Assembly: GCA_010025475.1 (NCBI GenBank)
Contig: RGTE01000062.1
Coordinates: 1-6,561 of the forward strand
Direction: 5' to 3'
Origin: Verrucomicrobiota bacterium
Lineage (GTDB): Bacteria; Verrucomicrobiota; Verrucomicrobiia; Methylacidiphilales; Verrucolacustridaceae
DNA length: 6,561 nt
The first letter of the stretch is position 1; every line of letters begins with the position of its first letter. Made by a program: the position numbers and the translations under genes. Below, in pieces: positions 1 to 6,090 of this stretch. Under the pieces are notes generated by a model. That model was not told the DNA's origin. It saw nothing but the letters and a program-made list of their open reading frames with translations, and made no database searches.

Positions 1-1838
1 TCACGATCGTGCTCATCGCCATTCTTTTCTTTTTCAGTTACGGTGAATTTTCCCGCCCGATGCTGGCCTTGCTGGCCTTACTCATGAGCATCGTCGTTTG
101 TCTGGGGTTGACCACCGCTTTCATCGGGCACCTCAATATCATCTCCCAGGCCTTTATTGTGATGATCCTGGGGCTGGGCATTGATTTCGGGATCCAGTTT
201 CTTGGACGCTATGAGGAGGAGACGAGCTTCGGACGTTCCCCGGCCGAAGCCGTGGAAAACACCATGGCTACAACCGGGAAAGCCCTCCTCACCGGCGGGG
301 GTACCACTGCGGCGGCTTTCTATGCCATGTGTTTCAATGATTTCACGGGCCTGACCGAGCTGGGCTGGATCGCCGGGACAGGGGTCTTGCTCGCCTTGGC
401 CGCCAGCCTCTCGATTCTTCCGGCCTTGCTTTTGTGGCGGGACCGCAAGGGCACGGTGCGGGTGGGGAAGATGCTGAAATTCGGATATGGGGAAGCCTTG
501 GATCGCAAGCTGACCTTCCACCCCTACCTGGTGCTGGTCGGGGCGGCCTTGTTCAGCGCTTTGGCTTGGCAGGAATCCAAGCGGGTCACTTTCGATTACA
601 ACCTGCTCCACCTCCAGAATCCGAGGATGGAGTCGGTGCGGTTGACGCGAGAGCTCCTTGATACGGGCAAAGGCTCGGTCATTTACGGGGTGGCCTACTC
701 GTTGACGGTGGAGCAGGCGGACGGCTTGGCTGCGAAAATGCGGGAACTTCCCACGGTCAGCAAAGTCCGGACGCTCGGCGACCTGGTTCCCCCTGACCAG
801 AAAAAGCGGATGGCCGAGGTGAGTAAAATTTCGAAGGTGGCCGGGGAGATCACCTTGGGGACCGGAGCGGAACAGGCGGTGGACGTGGCCAAGGCGCGCA
901 AGGATCTGGAGTTCCTTTTGGAATCCTCCCAGGAGGGGGCCAAGCAAGCCAAACAGTATATCGGACTCTCCGGGCGGGCGCGGCAGGCGGTGGAGACCTT
1001 TGAAAAACTGATCCCACCCTTGGAACGGGCCGTGGCGATCCTCGATAAACTGGACCCGGCCGAGGCAAAGAAGAGGCTCGAACGGCACCAGGTCAAATTG
1101 GTGGGCTCCATCGCCCAGAATCTGGGTTGGCTGAAGACCCAGCGCGGGGATCGCCCGCTGACCACGGAGGATCTGCCCCCGCAGCTCAAGGAACGGTATC
1201 TCTCAAAAAATGGAAAGGTGTTGCTGGAGATTGAGCCTTCCGTCGATGTCTGGGAGCGAAAACCCAACGAGGAGTTTGTTTCGCAGATCCAATCCCTGGC
1301 TCCCGGAGCGACGGGCACGCCGGTGATGAACCTCGAGTATATTGACCTGCTGAAAAAGAGCTACGTGGAGGCGGCTTTTTACGCGGGCGGGGTGGTGATC
1401 GTTTTGATTTTCCTGCTGTTTCGCAGAATCTCCGATGTGCTCCTCACCTTGTTGCCCCTGGCGATCGGGATTCTCTGGATGTTCGGTCTGCTTGGCCTCC
1501 TGAAAATTCAGCTGAATCCCGCCAATATTGTCACTCTCCCGATGATCTTGGGGATCGGGGTGGCGTTCGGGGTGTATGTGGTGGCGCGCTATCGGGAGGA
1601 GGGGAAGATCCGGATTTTTGAATCCAGCACCGGCAAGGCGGTGGTTTTGTCGGCTTTAACCACTCTCTTTGGCTTTGGATCGATGCTGGTGGGACAATAC
1701 CGGGGACTGGTTTCTCTCGGCCTGGTGATGAGTCTTGGCGTCCTTTCCACTTTGATCAGCGCGATCGTCATTCTGCCCCAGATCCTCGTCCTGATGGAAC
1801 GGGCCAAAGGGGAGGAAGATCGGGACCCTGGGCCTTAA
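1..1838 (+). CDS. RND/MMPL-family transporter, hopanoid transporter (HpnN)-like, 5' truncated
   Basis: This is an inner-membrane exporter of the RND superfamily, MMPL branch, and looks most like hopanoid/lipid transporters. The frame is open to the left edge, so the GTG at 9 is an internal Val codon and roughly the first 250 residues are missing compared with HpnN-like proteins (about 850-900 aa). Counting from the codon at 9, hydrophobic segments lie near 1-10, 18-40, 44-66, 95-109, 117-143 and 173-187. A large extracytoplasmic domain follows (about 190-450), with a helical, probably coiled-coil stretch at about 285-375. A second membrane block covers about 455-472, 478-500, 505-527 and 545-597. 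Each block carries the paired RND motif: GLGIDFGIQF with Asp59 in the first, GIGVAFGVYV with Ala519 in the second, so the second acidic residue is absent. No hopanoid biosynthesis gene is visible nearby, so the substrate is inferred only. It converges on dapL with a 4-bp overlap. Confidence 0.85.
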   Translation, partial: TIVLIAILFFFSYGEFSRPMLALLALLMSIVVCLGLTTAFIGHLNIISQAFIVMILGLGIDFGIQFLGRYEEETSFGRSPAEAVENTMATTGKALLTGGGTTAAAFYAMCFNDFTGLTELGWIAGTGVLLALAASLSILPALLLWRDRKGTVRVGKMLKFGYGEALDRKLTFHPYLVLVGAALFSALAWQESKRVTFDYNLLHLQNPRMESVRLTRELLDTGKGSVIYGVAYSLTVEQADGLAAKMRELPTVSKVRTLGDLVPPDQKKRMAEVSKISKVAGEITLGTGAEQAVDVAKARKDLEFLLESSQEGAKQAKQYIGLSGRARQAVETFEKLIPPLERAVAILDKLDPAEAKKRLERHQVKLVGSIAQNLGWLKTQRGDRPLTTEDLPPQLKERYLSKNGKVLLEIEPSVDVWERKPNEEFVSQIQSLAPGATGTPVMNLEYIDLLKKSYVEAAFYAGGVVIVLIFLLFRRISDVLLTLLPLAIGILWMFGLLGLLKIQLNPANIVTLPMILGIGVAFGVYVVARYREEGKIRIFESSTGKAVVLSALTTLFGFGSMLVGQYRGLVSLGLVMSLGVLSTLISAIVILPQILVLMERAKGEEDRDPGP

Positions 1839-3070
1839 AACTCGAACTGATACGGCTGGAGCCGGGCGGCCAATTCTTTTAGCACGCGGTCTTCGTCCGC
1901 CCGGTCCTTGGCGCTGAAGGTCACGCTGAAACGGACGTTGGCTCCGGCTTCGTCCCACGGGACGGTCGAGACGAGTTGCTGCTCGATCAGCCACTTGGAG
2001 AACGCCTCCCCGTTTTCAAAGGATACGCTCGAACCGTTTTTCGCGGCCTTGGGGGCGCGGGTGTAAAGGAAGAAGGAACCGGCGGGCTTTTCGGCGGCAA
2101 AACCGGCCGCGCGTAGCACCTTCACCAGGCCGTCCATCCGCCGGCTGTACTTGGCGGAGGTGTCCCAGGTGATCTTGGGGTTTTCCAAGGCGGTAGCGGC
2201 GGCGTGTTGGAGCGCGAGGAACTGACCGGAATCGGTGTTGTCCTTGATGTCGGCATAGGCCTTCACGAGCAGGGAATGGCCGGCCACAAAACCGCAGCGC
2301 CACCCGGTCATGTTGAAAGCCTTGCTGACCGTGTGCAGTTCCAGCCCCACCTCCTTGGCGCCGGGAATTGAGAGAAAGCTAAGCGGCTTGCCTTCGAAAA
2401 TCAGGGCGGTGTAGGCGGCGTCGTGGATGACCACGAGCTCCTCCTTTTTGGCAAATTCCACCACCTGATGAAAAAACTCCGGCGTGGCCGAAGCGCCGGT
2501 GGGGTTGTTGGGATAGTTGAGGACGAGAACCTTGGCCTTGTCCAAGATGTCCCGGGGGATGGAATCAAGCCGCGGCAGGAATTTGTTTTCCGCGGTGAGG
2601 GGAAGGGAGTGAACAATTCCACCGTAGTAGGCGGCGTGGGTCCCGAAGACCGGATAGCCCGGAGTGGTCATCAGGACAACGTCCCCCGGATCGATCAGGG
2701 CGGCCGGCAGGATGGAGAGAGCCGCCTTGCTGCCGATGGAGTGGCAGATTTCTGTTTCCGGGTCGACAGCAACGCCGAAGACCTCCTTCATGTATTTTGC
2801 GGCAGAGGCCTTGAGGCGGGGGCCGCCGTTGTCGGCGTAACCGCGGTTTTCCGGCTTGGCGGCTTCCAGCGAAAGGGAGGCGACCACCCGGGGGTCGGCC
2901 ATCGAGTCGGGTTCGCCCACGCCAAAGTCGAGCAACTCCTTCCCGGGATGGGCGGCCAAGGCGGCCCGCTTGGCCCGCTTGATCCGCTCAAACTTGTAGA
3001 TGGGGGCCTCCTTAAGGCCGTAACCAGGCCCGCCGATTCTCCGGGCGAAGAGGTTGTGAAGATAAGTCAT
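1835..3070 (-). CDS. dapL: LL-diaminopimelate aminotransferase
   Basis: This PLP-dependent class I/II aminotransferase converts tetrahydrodipicolinate and glutamate directly to LL-diaminopimelate and 2-oxoglutarate. It bypasses the succinyl/acetyl steps of lysine and meso-DAP synthesis and acts in the cytosol. The 411 aa match the family length. Visible landmarks are YKFERIKRAK (25-34), DFGVGEPDSMADP (48-60), ENRGYADNGG (74-83), HSIGSKAALS (110-119), NYPNNPTGA (185-193), HDAAYTALIF (216-225) and SKAFNMTGWR (249-258). Lys250 is the expected PLP Schiff-base lysine, Asp217 the pyridine-nitrogen partner, and Arg380 in NVRFSVTF the substrate-carboxylate arginine. The pattern resembles the second DapL subgroup rather than the plant-type one, but that is from memory of the family. 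The ATG at 3070 has only a weak ribosome site (GAAG, 11 nt away). The gene starts 16 bp from the divergent panC, and its TAA overlaps the exporter's TAA. Another closely related aminotransferase specificity is possible but less likely. Confidence 0.88.
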   Translation of the reverse strand: MTYLHNLFARRIGGPGYGLKEAPIYKFERIKRAKRAALAAHPGKELLDFGVGEPDSMADPRVVASLSLEAAKPENRGYADNGGPRLKASAAKYMKEVFGVAVDPETEICHSIGSKAALSILPAALIDPGDVVLMTTPGYPVFGTHAAYYGGIVHSLPLTAENKFLPRLDSIPRDILDKAKVLVLNYPNNPTGASATPEFFHQVVEFAKKEELVVIHDAAYTALIFEGKPLSFLSIPGAKEVGLELHTVSKAFNMTGWRCGFVAGHSLLVKAYADIKDNTDSGQFLALQHAAATALENPKITWDTSAKYSRRMDGLVKVLRAAGFAAEKPAGSFFLYTRAPKAAKNGSSVSFENGEAFSKWLIEQQLVSTVPWDEAGANVRFSVTFSAKDRADEDRVLKELAARLQPYQFEF

Positions 3071-3086
3071 GTTTTTGTAAGCTTCG

Positions 3087-3881
3087 ATGGCCGTGAAGAT
3101 TATGACAAAACCCGCCCAAATGCAAAAGGCCAGCCGGGCGTGGAAAAAACGGGGCCTCCGCGTTGCCCTAGTCCCGACGATGGGGGCTTTACATGCAGGG
3201 CATGGGGCCTTGATCCGGAGGGCGGGCAGATTGGCGGATCGGGTCGTCGTTAGCTGTTATGTGAACCCCACCCAATTCAACTCCCGCACGGATTTGCGCA
3301 AGTATCCGCGGCGCCCGGGGCTGGATGCCTCTCTGGCCAAACAGGCGGGAGCCGATGTGATTTTCCAGCCGGCCAACCTGTACGCGGGGGATGCCTCCAC
3401 CTGGGTGGAGGAAACGGAACGTTCGCGGGGACGGTGCGGGGATCGCCGTCCCGGTCACTTTCGCGGTGTGGCCACAGTGGTGGCGAAGCTTTGTCATCTG
3501 GTGCAGCCGGAGGTGGCGGTTTTTGGAGAAAAAGACCATCAACAGTGCGAAGTGATCGAGCGGATGGTGCGGGACCTGTTTCTTCCGGTGCGAATCGTCC
3601 GTCATCCGACGGTTCGGGAGAAGGATGGTTTGCCCATCAGCTCGCGGAACCTGCGGCTGAGCCGGGAGAGCCGGCAGATCGCCGGGAGATGGACCCGGGT
3701 TCTCCAGCAGGCGGCCGCAACCGGTCCGGGACGGGCCTTGGGGACTTACCGGCGGCTCCTTCGAGCCCTTCGTCCGGTGAGGTCCGAGTATGCCGAAATC
3801 CTCGACGGCCGCCTACATGCCGCGGTGTGGATTGGAGGGGTGCGTTTGATCGATCATCGCCCCTGCGGGAGAAAACGTTGA
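3087..3881 (+). CDS. panC: Pantothenate synthetase (pantoate--beta-alanine ligase)
   Basis: PanC joins pantoate and beta-alanine using ATP, through a pantoyl-adenylate intermediate, to make pantothenate, the precursor of coenzyme A; it is cytosolic. The 264-aa protein shows the family signatures in order: PTMGALHAGH (30-39, the HIGH-type nucleotide site), VNPTQFN (59-65), KYPR (72-75), RPGHFRGVATVV (121-132), FGEKDHQQ (146-153) and DGLPISSRN (180-188, the KMSKS-like loop). Every catalytic-site motif is intact. The length is somewhat below the usual 280 or so. The loss is in the C-terminal domain, where EYAEILDGRLHAAVWIGG runs without the usual 'xxTLxPL' segment. The ATG at 3087 gives the normal distance to PTMG (29 residues), whereas the ATG at 3102 would be five residues shorter. 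Neither has a strong ribosome site. It is the first gene of a plus-strand run; its TGA overlaps the TTG start of the amidase gene. The C-terminus is rich in arginine. Confidence 0.93.
   Translation: MAVKIMTKPAQMQKASRAWKKRGLRVALVPTMGALHAGHGALIRRAGRLADRVVVSCYVNPTQFNSRTDLRKYPRRPGLDASLAKQAGADVIFQPANLYAGDASTWVEETERSRGRCGDRRPGHFRGVATVVAKLCHLVQPEVAVFGEKDHQQCEVIERMVRDLFLPVRIVRHPTVREKDGLPISSRNLRLSRESRQIAGRWTRVLQQAAATGPGRALGTYRRLLRALRPVRSEYAEILDGRLHAAVWIGGVRLIDHRPCGRKR
3099..3126 (-). promoter_or_regulatory. candidate sigma-70 promoter for dapL, inside panC
   Basis: On the minus strand, CATAAT (3104-3099) matches the -10 consensus at five of six positions. It is preceded by TGT (3107-3105), the extended -10 arrangement. 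A -35-like TTTGCA (3126-3121, four of six) lies 16 bp upstream. Transcription would begin near 3092, giving a leader of about 20 nt before the dapL ATG. Because dapL and panC start codons are only 16 bp apart, any dapL promoter must overlap the first panC codons, which makes this placement sensible. It is a motif match only and the spacing is slightly short. Confidence 0.35.
3867..3871 (+). promoter_or_regulatory. Ribosome binding site deciding the amidase TTG start
   Basis: GGGAG lies 6 nt before the TTG at 3878, within the last codons of panC. With the signal peptide that begins exactly there, it supports a non-ATG start. The frame is open for more than 400 bases further upstream, but a start there would put over 140 residues of out-of-frame panC translation ahead of the export signal. 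Confidence 0.6.
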
Positions 3882-5221
3882 TCCGGTCCTGCTTGGCTCT
3901 TTCTTTTCTCGCGCTATTGCCGGTTCGGGCAGCGGAGAACTGGGATGTCGTCAGGGTGGGTCGGGTGGATTACGTCACGCTGACCTCTTTCCTGAAATTC
4001 TACAACATGAAAGGGCCAGGGGAGATCGATCCCCAACGTTCCTTTGATGTGACCGGGCCAGCCGGCTCCATGAACCTGAATGTCGACAGCCGGGAAATGC
4101 GATGGAAGGGGGCCCGGTACTGGCTGAGCCATCCCATCCGGCAGGTGAATGGGGTTACCTTGATTCCCCGGGTGGATCTGGTGAAAACCTTTGATCCCTT
4201 GCTCCGGCCCAACGTGGAAATTCCAAGGCAACCCCTGCAGGGAGTGGTCGTGGATCCCGGGCACGGCGGTGGGGACCAGGGAACGCGGGCGGCCCGTGGT
4301 TTGAACGAGAAGGACGCCAACTTCGATGTCTCGCGCCGGCTTGTCCGGCTTTTGGAAAAGGAGGGAATTCCGTGGGTGCTGACGCGAAACAAGGACATCT
4401 ACGTGGATCATGGCGACCGTTCCAGGAAGGCCAGCGACCGTCCGGGCTATATCTTCGTCAGCATCCACTTCAACGAGGATTCCGACCGGGACACCACGGG
4501 TTGGGAAACCTATACTCTTTCCCCCCAGTATGCGCCATCCACCTCCTCCGGGGGCACGTTGATTGGAGATGAGGACGAGATTTGGCCCGGCAACCAGTTT
4601 GATCATCAGAACTTCCTTTTGGGCCAGGCGATTCACCGGGCGGCGGTGTTGGCCAAAAGCAATGCGCCTTCGGATCGCGGCCTGAAGCGGGCGCGCTTCA
4701 AGGTTTTGCGGTTGGCCCGTTCGCCTTCGGTGCTGGTCGAGGGCGGATTTATGTCGAATCCCCGGGAGGCCGCTCTTTTGAAAACGGAAGCCTATCGGCA
4801 ACAGGTGGCCCAGTGGGTTTTTGAGGGGATCCAGGCCTACAAAAGATCCCAGGAGTCCCCGGAGGAGGCAGCCCGGTTAAAGTTGGCCATCCAAACCCAT
4901 GCCAGCAATGTGCCCACTGTGACTGGAGCCAACCTGCCGATTCCAAAACTGGAGGACGTTCCGAACTTTCGTCCGAAATCGGATTCTTCCTCCGTGACGA
5001 CAACCGCCCCAAAGCCGACCACCTCCAAAAACTCCGTGACCCCAGAAACCTCGATCCCTGATTTCCGGTCCAAGACCAATCCGCCTGTGGCGGAGGCGCA
5101 GTCGGCGACTCCGCCGCCACCATTCGCGGCTGGCGCCAGGGAACCCGAAGTCCGCAAAGCGGAGAAGGCCGCGCCGGAAGTTCGGCGGGCAATCCCGGTC
5201 AGTCCAAGAAGGGCGGAGTAA
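3878..5221 (+). CDS. Secreted N-acetylmuramoyl-L-alanine amidase (Amidase_3), TTG start
   Basis: This zinc amidase cleaves the bond between N-acetylmuramic acid and L-alanine in peptidoglycan, acting outside the cytoplasmic membrane in wall turnover or daughter-cell separation. The predicted protein is 447 aa. Residues 1-18 form a signal peptide (short MIR n-region, hydrophobic SCLALSFLALLPV, probable cleavage VRA|AE). Residues about 20-115 form a beta-rich domain, perhaps like the copper amine oxidase N-terminal fold seen in other amidases; this is tentative. The Amidase_3 catalytic domain covers about 120-323. The zinc ligands are visible as DPGHGG (His129), NEKD (Glu144) and SIHFN (His197), and the catalytic Glu288 sits in VEGGFMSN. 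From about 330 to the end is a low-complexity tail rich in Pro, Ser, Thr and Ala, probably disordered. The TTG start overlaps the panC stop (TTGA) and has GGGAG 6 nt upstream, suggesting translational coupling. murI follows after 3 nt. AmiA/B/C-type naming is not justified by sequence alone. Confidence 0.9.
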   Translation: MIRSCLALSFLALLPVRAAENWDVVRVGRVDYVTLTSFLKFYNMKGPGEIDPQRSFDVTGPAGSMNLNVDSREMRWKGARYWLSHPIRQVNGVTLIPRVDLVKTFDPLLRPNVEIPRQPLQGVVVDPGHGGGDQGTRAARGLNEKDANFDVSRRLVRLLEKEGIPWVLTRNKDIYVDHGDRSRKASDRPGYIFVSIHFNEDSDRDTTGWETYTLSPQYAPSTSSGGTLIGDEDEIWPGNQFDHQNFLLGQAIHRAAVLAKSNAPSDRGLKRARFKVLRLARSPSVLVEGGFMSNPREAALLKTEAYRQQVAQWVFEGIQAYKRSQESPEEAARLKLAIQTHASNVPTVTGANLPIPKLEDVPNFRPKSDSSSVTTTAPKPTTSKNSVTPETSIPDFRSKTNPPVAEAQSATPPPPFAAGAREPEVRKAEKAAPEVRRAIPVSPRRAE

Positions 5222-5224
5222 AAA

Positions 5225-6004
5225 ATGCCTCTGGGGGTTTTTGATTCGGGAATCGGTGGCCTGACGGTGGTGCGGGCCCTGCGGGCCGCTTTTCCGAGGC
5301 GGGATATCCTTTACGTGGGCGACACGGCCCGGGTTCCCTACGGGAACAAGTCCGCGGAAACTGTCCAGACCTACAGCCGTGAAATCACTGATTTTCTGGA
5401 AAAGAAGGGCGCCGAGCGGATCGTAGCGGCTTGCAACACTGCGTCGGCGCTAGCGGTGGGGGTTTTGGCCCGGACGAAAAAAGTTCCGCTTCACGGAATG
5501 ATTGAGTCCGGCGTGGCGTCAGCTTTGGCGGCGGGGGACGGGCCGGTGGGGGTGATTGGCACGCCGGCCACGATTGCGAGCGGTGCCTACCAGCAGGCGC
5601 TGGCCAAGGCCCGGCCCGGGCTCAAAGTGGTGGCGCAGGCGACCCCGCTGTTTGTGCCGTTGGTCGAGGAGGGGTGGTTGGAAGGGGAGGTTACGGAAAA
5701 GATCGCAAGAACCTATCTCGAGCCGCTGATCCGGGAGAAAATCCGTGTCCTGGTTCTGGCCTGCACTCATTACCCGCTGTTAAAGGGCGTCCTCGGCAAA
5801 GTGCTCGGACCGCATGTCCGGCTAGTGGACTCTTCCGAAGCCTGTGCTGCCTCGCTCCAGGCGAGCGAGGGAGAGCGAAAGGAAAAAGGGGAACTCAAAA
5901 TCTTCCTGACGGACGAGCCGGGTCCCTTTCTCGGCCGGGTGGAAAGCTTTCTGGGGAAAGGCTCGGTCGGATCGGTTGAACGCATCCATCTGCCCTACGG
6001 CTGA
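5225..6004 (+). CDS. murI: Glutamate racemase
   Basis: MurI interconverts L- and D-glutamate without a cofactor and supplies the D-glutamate of the peptidoglycan stem peptide; it is cytosolic. The 259-aa length is normal for the family. The two catalytic cysteines are present in their conserved settings: Cys70 in AACNTASA and Cys180 in LACTHYPLL. Other signatures are FDSGIGGLTVV (6-16, with Asp7 and Ser8), GDTARVPYGNKS (32-43) and VIGTPATIASGAY (110-122). The start is ATG at 5225, with GGAG at 5215-5218 and 6 nt spacing, inside the end of the amidase gene. With only 3 nt between them, the two genes are almost certainly co-transcribed. The Asp/Glu racemase superfamily includes aspartate racemases, but the DSGIGGLTV and PYG motifs and the wall-gene neighbours favour glutamate. 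The last codon runs into a GATGGGAA tandem repeat that includes part of the stop codon. Confidence 0.94.
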   Translation: MPLGVFDSGIGGLTVVRALRAAFPRRDILYVGDTARVPYGNKSAETVQTYSREITDFLEKKGAERIVAACNTASALAVGVLARTKKVPLHGMIESGVASALAAGDGPVGVIGTPATIASGAYQQALAKARPGLKVVAQATPLFVPLVEEGWLEGEVTEKIARTYLEPLIREKIRVLVLACTHYPLLKGVLGKVLGPHVRLVDSSEACAASLQASEGERKEKGELKIFLTDEPGPFLGRVESFLGKGSVGSVERIHLPYG

Positions 6005-6031
6005 TGGGAAGATGGGAAGATGGGAGATGGG
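6003..6031 (+). repeat. Short tandem repeat, GATGGGAA unit
   Basis: There are two perfect copies of GATGGGAA (6003-6010 and 6011-6018), then GATGGGA (6019-6025) and GATGGG (6026-6031). The first copy begins with the last two bases of the murI TGA stop. The array is purine-rich on the plus strand and could change length by slippage. Changes in length after 6004 would not alter MurI. No function can be read from it. Confidence 0.7.
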
Positions 6032-6040
6032 CTGGTGCTA

Positions 6041-6054
6041 GGTTGCGGGTTGCG
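6041..6054 (+). repeat. Two tandem copies of GGTTGCG
   Basis: Two perfect adjacent 7-mers lie in the convergent gap between murI and the PDZ gene, 9 bp after the GATGGGAA array. Both are too short to classify. Together they suggest the gap has grown by slippage rather than by insertion of a mobile element. The rest of the 86-base gap holds no gene that I can support. Confidence 0.5.
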
Positions 6055-6090
6055 CGTAAGGGGTGACTCGCAAACGCGAAGCGTCCGCCC

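Noticed and set aside
78..1088. Long open frame antisense to the MMPL gene (336 codons)
   Set aside because: The composition is that of a GC-rich shadow frame (rich in His, Gln, Pro, Arg and Gly), no family motif is visible, and the plus-strand frame has clear membrane segments and RND motifs.
3054..3080. Possible panC promoter (TTGTGA then TTGTAA)
   Set aside because: Spacing is 15 bp and both hexamers match the consensus poorly; not enough to call.
2423..3253. Plus-strand open frame of 276 codons across dapL and the start of panC
   Set aside because: It lies opposite the well-supported dapL and runs out of frame into panC; low-complexity Gly/Arg/Val-rich translation without recognisable motifs.
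3434..3877. Upstream extension of the amidase frame into panC (start at 3434)
   Set aside because: The extension translates panC codons out of frame into low-complexity Gly/Ser/Arg sequence and would bury the signal peptide; the TTG at 3878 has a good ribosome site.
3914..4801. Minus-strand open frame of 295 codons opposite the amidase
   Set aside because: Antisense shadow: the plus strand encodes intact zinc-site motifs over the whole span, and the minus translation resembles no family I know.
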